This document shows, one piece after another, positions 54,201 through 64,000 of a stretch of DNA of 64,000 bases (its first letter is position 1; the number at the start of each line of letters is the position of its first letter). Below the pieces are notes generated by a model. That model did not search any database, had not been told where the DNA came from, and saw only the letters and a program-made list of their open reading frames with translations. The stretch spans positions 558,001-622,000 of the forward strand of contig CANXME010002006.1 in NCBI GenBank assembly GCA_948144175.1. Reading direction: 5' to 3'. The stretch is from Closterium sp. NIES-65. Lineage: Eukaryota; Streptophyta; Zygnematophyceae; Desmidiales; Closteriaceae. A program made the translations under genes and the position numbers.

Positions 54201-56342
54201 TTCTCATTAAGTCGGGTTCAGCTGTTGTGCGGGTGTTGGTGGTGCTTCGTCGACGATGACTGGTGTCGTTGTTCCTGCTGCTGCCGATGTTGTTGTTGCT
54301 GCCGATGTTGTCTCTGCTGCTGCCGATGTTGTCTCTGCTGCTGCCGATGTTGTCTCTGCTGCTGTCGATTGTTGAATTGTTGCTAATGCTCGTGTTCGCT
54401 CTGCTTCAGGGATGGTGTGTGAGTACCAGAAGCCTCCTGGACTGAAATCAGGATCGAGGTCCGGAGGGTGTGTCCAGTCGGTAAAGTTGACGATGGCGTC
54501 GCTGTCTGCAGTGCCCAGATCTGGGACGAAGTCAAGAACGAAGACGTTATTCTTCAACACTGCTTTCCCGATGTAGAGGCCGCCCCTCCCGTGGTATAAC
54601 TTAAATTCCTGGGTGGTGCTGTCGGCTTCCAAGTGAATCCCCTTCGCCATCAGCTGGCTAACACTCAGTAAGTTGTAACCGAGTCCTTCTGCGATGAGTA
54701 CTTTTGACATGTGTAGTATAACGTTGGTCTCTCTTGATTGAAGCTGAACGACTCCTTGTCGTCTTGTGCGCAGGTTCTGGTTGTTGGCGACCGTGATGAC
54801 TACTTCTCGCTGGAGTCGATGTTCGCGTTGTACGAAGCGCCCGGAGGAGCACATGTGTTGTCCGCAGCAACTATCCAAGAACCAAGTGTCTTGGCCGGAC
54901 GGTTCGCTTTGAGCGATGGCGGCGTACGTCGGATTCGGCTGGAGTGATTCGCGGCGAGGCGTCCTGTTGTCGAGCTCCTCTTCTGGTGAGTAGTAGGGTG
55001 GCGACTCTGTAATGCAGGAATCGTTTATCTTTACCATGCAGTTGACGATGCTTCTTGCTCCTTGTGCAGGTTGTCCAGTTGAAGTCGTTGAAGCTTGGAT
55101 CGTGGCTGTCGGACTTGCTTGCGTTGAAGCAACTTGGGAGCTTGAAGGCCGGAGTTGTCGCTGTGATGTTGTCGACTGCTGACGAGACGGGCAGTGTGTG
55201 CGGGGATGACCCGAGGTCTTGCAGATGTGACAAAATGGAGGTACCGTCTTCACTTGTTGCTGTTGTCGATTGTTGTGTCGTCGCTGAGTGTGAAACGCAA
55301 ACTCTGGTGCTAATGTTTTCTTCTTGTGCCTTTCTTCTTGCAGGTCCATATCCTGCTGCTCAGCGTGGATTTCGGCGCAGAGTGCCGCTTCGGAGATCCT
55401 CCCGTGTGCTCGGAGTATGGCGCGAGTGGAGCGCCAGTGGGGGCCAAGACCGCCAATGACTACCGTGACAAAGGCGTTTTCGGAGATTGACCCTCCGCAT
55501 CGAAGGAGCCTGTCACGCAGTTCGCGACAGCGGCTGATATAAGCCATGCCTTTCTCGCCTGGTTTCATTTCAATCGTTGTCAACTGCGCCATTAACCTGC
55601 TCTGATTTACGCTGTCTGTTGCTTGATACAGGTTCTTCAGGTGGTTGTACGCGAGCTCCGCGGAGTTGCTGTAGCCTCGGTAAGTCCTGATGATCTGCTG
55701 CTGGGTCGGGGTGATGTTTCTTAGCAGTATCGTGTACGCCATCATTGATTGATAGGTGTACTGCTGCTTCTCATATTGTGTCCCGTTTGTTGGATATGGC
55801 AGGGACCCGTCGAAGAAGCCGAGAATCTGTGCTCCTTCCATCATCAATTCGAACTCGAACGACCAGGTGAAGAAGTCTTTTCCGTCGAAAGGCTTTGTCG
55901 TTTGCAGCTTGAGAACGTGCGCGAATTGCGACTAGACTTGTAACGCGTCCAACGTCTTTTCTTGTCCCGATGCAGGTTGCGGTTGCGGCATGAAGCTGAC
56001 GGAGCCACGTTGGGGCTCGTACAGCGCAAAGGTAGGCTGCTGTTGTTGTTGTTGCATCCCGCGTGCATAGGATGAGCCGTCGAGGCTCATCGGAGTAACA
56101 TTGTTGTTGTTGTTGCTGTTGTTTGACTGCGCAGGCACTCCTTGCTGGTGTTGCTCGTAGAAGGACATGAAGGAGAAAAATTTCTCCATCATGTTTGAAT
56201 CGAAGCCTGCTGGTGTTTCCGTGGACCCAGCTGCTGGTCTTGCGGTGGTGCCTTCCTCTGTCTGTAGGCCAGAGGCAGGAGGTGGAGTAGGAGTAGTGCC
56301 TGGGGAGCCGTTGGAGGAGCTCCTCTCCTTCCTTGCAGACAT
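51193..56342 (-). pseudogene. Copia-C gag-pol polyprotein (two stops, one frameshift)
   Basis: Reads from ATG 56342 (MSARKERSSSNGSPG) to 51193, the stop lying just inside the 3' LTR. Stops at 55932 (TAG) and 54207 (TAA); a frameshift near 53720 in the integrase. Gag with a UBN2-like region and a canonical knuckle CHICKTSGHPRTHC (about 55190-55232). The protease reads FLDSCCGQHM where DSGAS-HM is usual. GAG-pre-integrase HARTGHPS with CLIC. Integrase VDGGGEY, HQQQGVAERMNRT. RT KTILTGKWVFRIK, IDVANAFLYAPVDADIF, YVDDLLYIGS (about 52205). RNase H YVDADHAGD, SSAEAEYIAL, CDNQSAI, and C-terminal AADYLTKKLG. RT and RNase H look intact in an 854-codon open stretch, so decay is mild. Confidence 0.94.
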
Positions 56343-56397
56343 GTCTTCTTTCTTTGTATTTAAGTATTGAGAGAGAAAATGATCTTAAACTCTAACT

Positions 56398-56409
56398 GCT
56401 CTCATACCA
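56398..56409 (-). promoter_or_regulatory. Copia-C primer binding site
   Basis: Minus strand TGGTATGAGAGC immediately inside the 5' LTR; one base from the standard TGGTATCAGAGC initiator-Met site. Confidence 0.8.
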
Positions 56410-56844
56410 TGTTGGGCTGAGAAGCCCTAGGATCTTTGTAGAGTTTAAGGACTGAGTAGGATTGTAATAGCGGAAGCGTTGTAATACAGAGTGGTTGAAC
56501 CACCTTGCACTAGTATGTGAGAGCAAAGTAAGTTAGATTAAACAAGCAAATACAAGGTTTATATAAGAGTACAAGGAATACGAATAGATAGATTTAAACC
56601 GTTTTACTGTTGCGATTCGATACAGTGCGACTCGAGCAACTGCTCAATGTCGAGTCAGTTGTGTGTCCTTGCTGTCGCGCTGTAACTGTCGAGTCAAAGG
56701 TCGCTGACCTTTGACTTTCCCGTAACCTCTAGGCGGTTACCCTAACCTCCGAGGGTTGACTCGCGATGCTTCGATTTGGGCTGCTTCGCTAGTGTCCTGA
56801 GTTTCGACACGACAGAGGCGCCTTAAGACTTATTGTTCCCAACA
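56410..56844 (-). repeat. Copia-C 5' LTR
   Basis: 435 bp, the transcription-start LTR of the minus-strand element; the hairpin is at 56692-56716. Confidence 0.93.
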
Positions 56845-56849
56845 TGAAG

Positions 56850-58158
56850 AAGCCCCCTCCGCTACGCGAGTGCGTGGCTCCTCAGGTACACTTGCAGGAC
56901 AGGGTGGTTTTCAATGTTGGCCAGGGGCACCCAACTATCTTCAGATGGCGTGCGATCCTTCCAGCGAGCGAGGAATTCAATCGTCCTGATTCCCGTGGGG
57001 TGTCGAATCCGATGGCTCGGGATTTTTTCGAGCTCGATGATCGGCTCTGATGCAGGGCGAGTCATGGATGGCAGGCGGTGACGAGGCAGTTGACTTGTGG
57101 TTGGGATGTATGGGCGAAGCAGGCTGACGTGGAATGAAGGGCTGATGTACCAGCCCGTCGGCAATAGTAGGTGGGCTGTCACTGGGGTAATCATGTGGTT
57201 GATTTGGAATGGTCCACAGTAGCGGGGTCGCAATTTCGGTACGACGGGCAGTCTTAAGTTATGTGTGTCGAGCAGTACGTAGTCTCCTGACTGGTACGTG
57301 ACCTGGCGGCGATGGCGGTCAGCGTTGCGCTTAGCGATAACATTGGCTTTTTTAATTGCTTCTGCGGCTCTGGTATGGGGAGCTTGTAGAATTTCGGCAA
57401 ATTGCTGTGCACGTGGTGTTGGGTTGTTTGGACTCGGCGTCATGGGCAGTGTAGGGTTCTGCTCGTAGTTCAGGTAGAAAGGGGACTGATTTGCGTCGTT
57501 GACGTGACGTTGTTATACGTGAACTCGATTAGCGGCAGCTGCTGCTCCCAAGTGGTCGGGTCGTAGCACGTGGCACGAATAAATTGCTCCATCGTCTGAT
57601 TCGTCCGCTCCGTTTGACCGTCGGTCTCGGGGGTGGTAAGACGAGCTGAACTGTAGCCTTGTCCCGAACTGCCCCAGAGGTTTTTCCAGAAATTGCTGGT
57701 GAACTTCGTGTCGGGGACGAACCGGTGCACGTAGTTGACGAACCCCAGAAAACTCAGCAACTCGGTCAAGTTGGTCGGTGCGTGCCACGCTTGAACCGTC
57801 GTGATTTTCTTCGGGTCTATTTCCACTACTGCAGCTCAAATGATGTGTCCCAAAAATTCCAGTCGGTCCTGTAAAAACTCACACTTAGACGCTTTTGTTA
57901 GTAGGCGGTTCTCACTCAGTATCTTAAAAACTGCTTCGATGTCTTGTAAAGGCTGTGCTCTGTCGGAGCTGTAAATCAAGGTGTATTTGAAGGATCCGTA
58001 GCGTGTTCGGAAGGCTGTCTTGGGGCAGTCGAGTAGGTTGACGCGAATTTGGTGGTAGCCTCCCCGAAGGTCGATTTTCGAAAAAACCTGGGCTGTGCGC
58101 AGTTGGTCGATCAGTTCGTCGGCTTGCGGGATGGGGTAACAGTATTTGATGGTAACCC
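56850..58158 (-). pseudogene. Gypsy-2 RT remnant, integrase and chromodomain (internally deleted)
   Basis: Minus strand from 58158: RT pieces [27 protein letters not shown] and [15 protein letters not shown], then a jump to DIEAVFKILSENRLLTKASK, so the catalytic YLDD segment is deleted. Further on FLGFVNYVHRFVPD is fused directly to TKFTSNFWKNLW of the integrase, so all of RNase H and half of the integrase are gone. A frameshift near 57470 leads into the last part (56862-57443): YCGPFQINHM, SFHVSLLRPY, and the chromodomain KIPSHRIRHP, IEFLARWKDRTPSEDSWVP, stop at 56862. Clearly the same family as Gypsy-1. Confidence 0.9.
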
Positions 58159-58294
58159 TATCAGATGATTATATTACTGATGCATATATTTAGGCTGTAG
58201 TGGGGTAGCCCATAAGGGGTACAACCCAATTAGGGTTGGTACTTGTACTTGTTTCATTTTCATAGTGCACTCATTCCTCGCCTCTATCTCAACA
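58159..58294 (+). repeat. Copia-D 5' LTR
   Basis: 136 bp. The terminal dinucleotide is mutated to TA, which should impair integrase end recognition of this end. Pairs with 62702-62837. Confidence 0.92.
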
Positions 58295-58399
58295 TGGTAT
58301 CGAGCAGGTTCCCTAGTGGGAACTGTTCCTAGAGCCCACCTACTATTCCGTCCTGCCCGGAGCGCGCTCTGCCCTAGCCCGAGTCGCGCTGGGCCTTTT

Positions 58400-58857
58400 T
58401 TTTTTTTCCTTTGGCGGCCCGATCGCGTCAAGCCGCCCGCGAATTTTTGACGCGCCACCTACGCGGCCTCGTCGCGCCGCCCCTAGACGGCCGCGCCGCG
58501 TCGCGCGTGCCGCCCTCCAGTCGCGCGCCCCCCCCCTCTGACCCTCGCGACGCCGGCGCCGTCTCTGACGGCCCCCGCGATCGCCTGCGACGGCCCCCCC
58601 CGTCCCCTCCGCTGCGCTTGACGGCCCCGCCGTCCCCTCTGCCGGCCCCGCAGCTGCGCTTGACGGCCCCGATGTCCCCTCTGCCGGCCCCGCCGCTGCA
58701 CCCGACGGCCCCGCTGTCCCCTCTGCCGGCCCCGCCGCTGCTTCAGACGGCCCCGCCGCTGCACCTGACGGCCCCGCCGTCCCCTCTGACGGCCCCGCCG
58801 CTGCACCTAACAGCCCCGCCGTCCCCTCTGACGGCCCCGCCACTGCACCTACCGGCC
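58400..58857 (+). repeat. Copia-D leader repeats
   Basis: Imperfect units of about 42 bp around GACGGCCCCGCCGTCCCCTC and TGCCGGCCCCGCCGCTGCAC, seven or so copies, running directly into the integrase coding sequence at about 58858. Confidence 0.85.
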
Positions 58858-61800
58858 CGGAGCTTCGGCTCGGACTTTCCTGTTTTGCGTCTGCACTCGG
58901 ACAGAGGCGGAGAGTTCTCCTCCGGCCTTCTGCGAGCCTACTGTCAGGCACGAGGCATCCGCCAGACCTTCACGCTTCCGGACTCTCCACAGCAGAATGG
59001 GATTGCTGAGCGCCGCATCGGCATTGTCATGGACGTCGCCCGTACGTCCATGGTGCATGCGGCTGCCCCCCATTTTCTGTGGCCGTTTGCGCTGAGGTAC
59101 GCCGCACATCAGATCAACCTTCAGCCCAGGGTCTCCAGACCGGAGACCTCCCCAGCTTTGCTGTGGACGGGGAAGGTTGGCGATGCGTCGGCGTTCCGTG
59201 TCTGGGGATCTCGGGCGTTTGTCCGCGACTTGTCTGCGGACAAGCTGTCCCCTCGTGCTGCTCCTTGCGTCTTCCTGGGTTTCCCCCCTGACGCACCTGG
59301 GTGGCAGTTTTACCACCCCACCTCTCGTCGTGTTCTGTCCTCCCAGGACGTCACGTTCGACGAGTCGGTTCCCTTCTACCGGCTCTTCCCCTACCGCACT
59401 CCGTCCCTCCCCCCCCCGCCCCTCTTCCTGGTCCCAGGTCCCCCCCCGGTAGACCCCCTCCCCCCTCAGGGTCCTGCCCCTTCAGGTGTGTCTCAGGTAG
59501 ACGCGGTCGAGCCTGTCGAGGTCACTGGTGACTCTGGTGCTGCTGCGGGTGCGTTGCCTCGGGGTGCTGAGACTGGGGGTGCTGAGACTAAGGGTGCTGA
59601 GACTGGGGGTGCTGAGCCTGGGGGTACTGAGCCTGGGGGTGCTGAGACTGGGGGTGCTGAGCCTGGGGGTGCTGAGCCTGGGGGTACTGAGCCTGGGGGT
59701 GCTGTGACTGGGGGTGCTGAGCCTGGGGGTGCTGAGCCTGGGGGTGCTGTGCGTGGGGGTGCTGAGCCTGGGGGTTCTGCGTCTGGGAGTGCTGCGCCTG
59801 CTGCTTCTGTTCCTGGTGGTTCTCCAGACCGTTCTTCGCGCCGCGAGCCGCTCTCTCCTCTGGAGCTGCGTGAGTGGTTTGCCCGGCGCTGGAGGCGAGC
59901 TGCTGGAGCCGGGGGTACTGCGGGTGCTGGAGGTTCCGTTGCTGCCGAGGGAGCTGGTACCACGGGTCCCGGAGGTGCTCGTATTGAGGGTACTAGAGCT
60001 GCCGGGCCCGGGGGTGCCTCTGGAGCTGGAGCTGCTGCGGGTGCTGGCGCTGAGGCTACGACTGTCGGTCCTACTGCGGGTACTTCTGCAGCTGCTGGTG
60101 GTGCTGGAGTTGGAGCTGCTACTGGTGCTGGTGCTGCCTCTGGAGGTGTTGGTCCTGTCCCTGCTGTCTCTGGCGGTGCTGCGCGGCCTCGGCCGTACTT
60201 CGTTCCGCTCCTTCAGCAGGTTCTTGGTCTCCCGCCTTCCACTGGTCCTTCTCCTCCCGTAGAGTGTCCGCAGCCTGTCCCGTCACGGTCACAGTTACAG
60301 CCCGCCTCTCCCCTGCCTTCTCCTTCTCCCTACGCTGGTCCTACTGGAGGTCTTGCTGAGCGTCGTGAGCCTGCGTCCCGCCCTGCGTCGCCAGTCCGAG
60401 CGGCTCGCCCTAGTGGTTGCGGTTCGCGTCGGCGTCCTCCTCCTGTCCCTGGCACGCACCAGATGTCTCTGCGTCCGTCCACTGCTCCTCTGCGTGCCCC
60501 TTTGCCTTCTCCTCCTCAGTCTTCTCTTCCTACACTTGCCGACCCGGAGTCGGACTCTCACCGTGCTGCCAGTCCTTCTGTCACGCGTCTTCTTGCTACT
60601 CTTGTCACTGACCCTTCCTTTGAGTCCGCTGCTGCGTCTGCCCTAGTTGCTGAGCTGGTCGACTTTGCTGCTGCGTGTTGTCTGGACTACGCTGCCAGTC
60701 TTGTTGCTGAGTCTGCTGAGACTGCTGAGTCTGCGTCTGCTGCGTCTGCGTCTGCCTGTCCTCCGTCCGTCGGGGGTGACTGTGCTCTTGGCACGGACGT
60801 CCTTGAGGACAGGCAGGAGGAGTTCCAGTGCTTTGCCGCCGCTTTGCCCCATCTCGTGTCCATGCTTGTTGCCCCTGAGGGAGACCCGGATGCTCTAGAC
60901 ATCCCGACCCCACGCTCTTACGCAGAGGCGATGGCCGGTCCCTACTCCTCTCAGTGGCAGTCACCCATGGACGCAGAGATGGCTTCCTGGAAGTCCACAG
61001 GCACCTACGTTGACGGTGTTCCCCCTCTTGGGGCGAACATTGTCAGTGGCATGTGGATCTTCAGGGTGAAGCGGCCGCCGGGTTCTCCGCCTGTCTTCAA
61101 GGCGCGCTACGTGGCTCGTGGCTTCAGTCAGCGACAGGGAGTTGACTTCTTTCAGACCTTCTCCCCGACCCCGAAGATGACCACTCTTCGGGTTCTACTG
61201 CACGTCGCTGCTCAGCGTGACTACGAGCTACACTCTCTTGACTTCAGCACTGCTTTCCTGCAGGGCCGCCTGCACGAGGAGATCTGGCTGCGCCGCCCTC
61301 CTGGCTTCACTGGGTCGTTCCCTCCTGGTACCCAGTGGAGCCTCGGGCGGCCAGTCTACGGTCTCCGCCAGGCGCCGCGTGAGTGGCACGACACACTGAG
61401 GACTACACTTGCGGCTCTTGGGTTTGCTCGTTCTACTGCTGACCCGTCGCTGCTTCTGCGCACCGACACCTCGCTGCCGCCGTTCTACATCCTCGTGTAC
61501 GTTAACGACTTGGTCTTTGCCACTGCGGACACTGCCGCACTCGCCCACGTGAAGTCCGAGCTGCAGAAGAGACACACGTGCACAGACCTGGGTGAACTGA
61601 CAAGCTATCTTGGCTTGCGGATCACCCGGGACAGAGCACGCCGCACCATTACTCTGACTCAGTCACACATGGTGCAGCAGGTCCTTCAGCGCTTCGGCTT
61701 CACGTACTCCTCGCCTCAGTCCACTCCTCTGCCTACGGGACACTCGCTCTCAGCTCTGCCTTCGGATGAGTCCGTAGAGTCGAGTGGTCCGTATCCAGAG

Positions 61801-62481
61801 CTTGTGGGCTGCCTCATGTACCTGATGACTTGCACTCGACCTGACCTCGCATACCCTCTCAGCATCTTAGCACGCTATGTTGCTCCCGGCCGTCACCGGA
61901 AGGAGCACATGGATGCAGCTAAGAGGGTGTTGCGCTACTTGTGCAGTACGTCGGGCATGGGGCTAGTGCTTGGAGGGCGTGAGCGGCCTGTGCTCACTGG
62001 GCACTCAGACGCTTCTTGGGCTGACGACCAGGCTACTCAGAGGTCGTCTCAGGGTTACACCTTCAGTCTTGGCTCTGGCTCTGTCTCTTGGCGCTCTACT
62101 CGCTCTTCTTCGGTTCTCAGCTCCAGCTGTGAGGCTGAGATCTACGCCACGGCCATGGCTGCCCAGGAGCTTCGCTGGCTCACCTACCTACTGACTGACC
62201 TTGGAGAGCGGCCTCGTTCTCCTCCAGTGCTGTACGTCGACAACAAGGCAACCATTGCCTTGTGTGAGGAGCACAGACTGGAGCACAGGACGAAGCACAT
62301 TGCTCTGCGCTACTTTCTTGCTCGAGAGCTGCAGCAGCGTGATCAGCTTCGCCTGCGTTTCGTGGCCACTGAGGCCAACACTGCTGATGTGTTCACCAAG
62401 GCACTTCCGCCTCGTGACCATCAGCGCTTTTGCACTCTGCTAGGCCTTGTGCCCACTGGGCCTCACTTGCTTACCTCTTGA
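58411..62481 (+). pseudogene. Copia-D pol remnant: leader fused to integrase-RT-RNase H, open for 1356 codons
   Basis: A single open frame, but the first ~150 codons translate leader repeats. Real homology starts at RSFGSDFPVLRLHSDRGGEF, which aligns with Copia-A near 4620. Gag, protease, the GAG-pre-integrase domain and the first integrase Asp (MDVWGP) are therefore deleted. After that all of integrase C-terminus, linker, RT and RNase H read through without a stop: QQNGIAERRIG, KMTTLRVLLHVAAQRDYELH, VYGLRQAPREW, GHSDASWADD, SCEAEIYA, YVDNKATIAL, TADVFTKALPP. The RT catalytic motif is YVNDLVFA (about 61500) instead of YVDDLVFA, so polymerase activity should be lost. The intact frame reflects youth, not function. 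I would not annotate 58411 as a genuine start. Confidence 0.88.
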
Positions 62482-62701
62482 CCTTGCTTGTACTGCTGCA
62501 TATATATATCCTTGCTCTTGCTTGTTTAGCACTGTTATATATATATGCTCTGCTGCATGTGAACTGGCCTTGTGGCCTTGACCTTGTGCTCGGAATTTGT
62601 GTGGTATCCTTGAGATCCACCCTGAGCTTGCTTTGCTTTGCTTTGCTTTGCTTGACTGGTCTTGTGACCCCTTGCTCTCCCCCACTTTGCCTATGGGGGT
62701 G

Positions 62702-62837
62702 TGTCAGATGATTATATTACTGATGCATATATTTAGGCTGTAGTGGGGTAGCCCATAGGGGGTACAACCCAATTAGGGTTGGTACTTGTACTTGTTTCAT
62801 TTTCATAGTGCACTCATTCCTCGCCTCTATCTCAACA
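62702..62837 (+). repeat. Copia-D 3' LTR
   Basis: 136 bp with canonical TGTCAG start and CAACA end, followed by target duplicate AACCC. Confidence 0.93.
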
Positions 62838-62889
62838 AACCCTGTTTAGTGCTCTCTAGTCTACGCACATGCGAAAACCCCCGTCCTTT
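62838..62889 (-). pseudogene. Gypsy-2 RT fragment between two insertions
   Basis: 52 bp which on the minus strand encode [10 protein letters not shown], a TAG, then RALNRV, the RT motif found in Gypsy-1 at 8708-8758. It proves that the solo LTR and Copia-D sit in the same Gypsy-2 copy. Confidence 0.85.
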
Positions 62890-63012
62890 TGTCAAACACT
62901 ATGTGTTATTATTGTGTAGGCTATAGTGGGTTAGCCTTTAGGGGGTACACAAAGTTAGGGTTTCCTTCTTGTACTCCAACTTTCATAGTGCAATCACTTC
63001 TTCTTCGTATCA
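62890..63012 (+). mobile_element. Solo copia LTR (123 bp) in Gypsy-2 RT
   Basis: TGTCAAACACTATG to CGTATCA with perfect target duplication CCTTT (62885-62889, 63013-63017). Internal GTAGGCTATAGTG, TAGGGGGTACA and TTAGGGTTTCC match the Copia-A/B/D LTR class, + orientation. Its full-length source is not in the window. Confidence 0.9.
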
Positions 63013-63570
63013 CCTTTTTCGGTTGTGAACAGTATCGGTGCTACGAAGGGTGACGAACCAGGGCGAATGAACTCCTTCTCGAGTAGGTGATCCAGCTGCT
63101 TCCTCAGTTCGTCCAGTTCGGGTTGGGTCAGTCGGAACTGTCGCTGTACTGTTGGTTGTGCCCCTGGTTTGAGTTCTATCCCGTGGTCGTGCGGTCACTG
63201 AGGTGGCAGTCTTGTCGGTAGGTCGTCCGGGAAAATGTCACTATACTGCTTCAATAGTGTTGTCAGATCACCCGGTACGTCGGCTAGCAGTTTCTGTAAA
63301 TCCCCCCCTTTGTCTGCTGCCTCGGCTTCCCGAATGTCAACCGCGTATACGTCAGCTCCTACCGCTACGTCGCGTTTCATCGTGATTGCATTGACACGCA
63401 CCGACGAAGACTCATGCGAGCCCCAGCGAGGCAAGGCGATGTTGTTACCATCCACGCGCACAATGCAGTCATCCGTCGTCTAGTCGATTCATGGATTGTG
63501 TCGTCGCAGCCAATCACGGTCGAGTAAAATGTCGGTTCCGTCGAGGGTCGTTGCGAGCAGCAGTGAAGAC
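63013..63570 (-). pseudogene. Gypsy-2 protease C-terminus and RT N-terminus
   Basis: Minus strand from about 63570: ATTLDGTDILLDRDWLRRHN (protease end), stops near 63499 and 63481, then VRVDGNNIALPRWGSHES, RVNAITMKRDVAVGADVYAV, and the RT start YSDIFPDDLPTRLPPQ, a stop at 63195-63197, [40 protein letters not shown]. The upstream part of protease and Gag is missing: homology stops at about 63571, so the element is truncated there or interrupted by something I do not recognise. Confidence 0.85.
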
Positions 63571-64000
63571 GCGTTGTGCCCACAAATACCATAACTCCTC
63601 GAGTTTTGAGATACTGCAGCTGGTATTATCTCAACTCCTTATCGCCTTCATGATTTATATGTGGAGAAGCAGACGCCAATCTACCAAGCACAGAAGCTCC
63701 GCTTCCTCCTCTTCGATAGAAGCGGTACACCCTCCGTTCACCCCGACCTCTGATTCTCATGGCTCCTGGGTAAACTATTCCGACCTCCGTAGACAGCTAC
63801 CGCATAGAGTGTTTCCCCAGTCTGCTGGCGGTTGTCATTAGGACAAGGAAATAACGTGTGTTCCACGCGCTCTTTGTAGGATGATGGCCATCTCGGCCAT
63901 GTTTCTAGATAGCTCTATGGTATTACTCTTTGTACATTGATCAAAATCAATATATACTAACTTAACCTTAACTCTTCAGTCATCACAACAGGAGAGGCTT
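63571..64000. other. Unassigned right edge
   Basis: Sequence changes character after 63571. A + frame at 63491-63841 crosses the Gypsy-2 junction and shows no motif. The segment 63840-63995 is AT-rich, with TCAAAATCAATATATACTAA and an end TCATCACAACA at 63990 that would suit an LTR end, but I see no partner copy or primer site within the window. Confidence 0.35.

Larger units (their letters stand above)
50780..56844 (-). mobile_element. Copia-C: full-length Ty1/copia element nested in Gypsy-2 (minus strand)
   Basis: 6.07 kb with 435-bp LTRs (50780-51214, 56410-56844), ends TGTTGGG/CCCAACA, and a perfect target duplication TGAAG (50775-50779, 56845-56849). Inserted between the chromodomain stop and the polypurine tract of Gypsy-2. 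The LTRs differ at only a few sites (for example TATAAG/TACAAG, CTCGGGCGAC/CTCGAGCAAC, ACTCGTG/ACTCGCG). Its polypurine tract AAGGGGAG precedes the left (3') LTR. A different lineage from Copia-A, -B and -D: canonical Gag knuckle, no GC-rich leader. Confidence 0.94.
58159..62837 (+). mobile_element. Copia-D: gag-deleted LTR retrotransposon nested in Gypsy-2
   Basis: 4.68 kb; LTRs of 136 bp (58159-58294, 62702-62837) differ at two positions, both read as G to A in the 5' copy (TATCAG for TGTCAG; ATAAGGGG for ATAGGGGG). Perfect target duplication AACCC (58154-58158, 62838-62842). Primer site TGGTATCGAGC at 58295; polypurine TGGGGGTG before 62702. The target lies in the Gypsy-2 RT: excision joins RALNRV to TIKYCYPIP. 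Very recent insertion. Confidence 0.94.

Noticed and set aside
58411-62481. Functional single-ORF retroelement gene
   Set aside because: The first 150 codons are leader repeats, gag and protease are missing and the RT motif is YVND.
63491-63841. 116-codon plus-strand ORF
   Set aside because: Crosses the antisense side of Gypsy-2 protease into unassigned sequence; no motif.
1-64000. tRNA, rRNA and small RNA genes
   Set aside because: I looked for T-arm and anticodon-arm patterns and rRNA-like blocks and saw none beyond retroelement primer sites; a tRNAscan run would be decisive.

Overview
The window looks like nuclear DNA of a green-lineage (streptophyte) organism. It has spliceosomal introns with GT-AG ends. 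Its genes include a SUMO E2 closest in sequence to plant SCE1, a small Cys-rich DnaJ-type protein with a plastid-like leader, and a Rho GTPase-activating protein that pairs a CRIB motif with a GAP domain, an architecture I know as plant RopGAP. The GC-rich tandem repeats and the very dense LTR elements would fit a charophyte alga such as a zygnematophyte. That last step is inference from general impression, not something the sequence proves.

Layout. (1) 1-14594: a decayed Ty3/gypsy chromovirus (Gypsy-1, +) split by three nested LTR elements, each with 5-bp target duplications: Copia-A (1174-8400) and two coding-free 1.46-kb LTR elements, T1 (9985-11445) and T2 (11701-13155). (2) 15399-20930: an 11-exon COG0523/CobW-family GTPase (ZNG1-like, +). 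Its 3' UTR carries Copia-B (20949-28301), whose 5' LTR is in turn split by a solo LTR of the Copia-C family. (3) 28745-29638: SCE1 (-). (4) 30572-32263: a Cys-rich DnaJ-type protein (-). (5) 32754-33603: a foldback/Mutator-like element. (6) 34942-45390: RopGAP (+), with a 1.8-kb satellite-rich intron and a 5.4-kb last exon coding a huge low-complexity tail. (7) 46472-49372: an unrecognised 966-codon Ser/Pro/Ala-rich ORF (-). (8) 50425 to about 63570: a second chromovirus (Gypsy-2, -) split by Copia-C (-), Copia-D (+) and a solo LTR, again with target duplications. (9) 63571-64000: unassigned.

The most unusual signal is in the host genes. In three of the four spliced genes most internal exons are surrounded by degenerate partial copies ('echoes'). 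Copies of the exon's 5' part, with an acceptor, lie upstream. Copies of the 3' part, with a donor, lie downstream. One full exon copy joins in frame with its neighbours. SCE1 shows none. This may be a real local-duplication process or an assembly artefact of divergent haplotypes, and the two can be told apart with long reads and RNA-seq.

The transposons give a relative history: gypsy elements first, then copia and short LTR elements into them. Most nonsense codons that can be compared with a sister copy are CAG to TAG, and one RT active site was lost by CG-to-TA change at a single CpG. Both fit decay of methylated cytosines.
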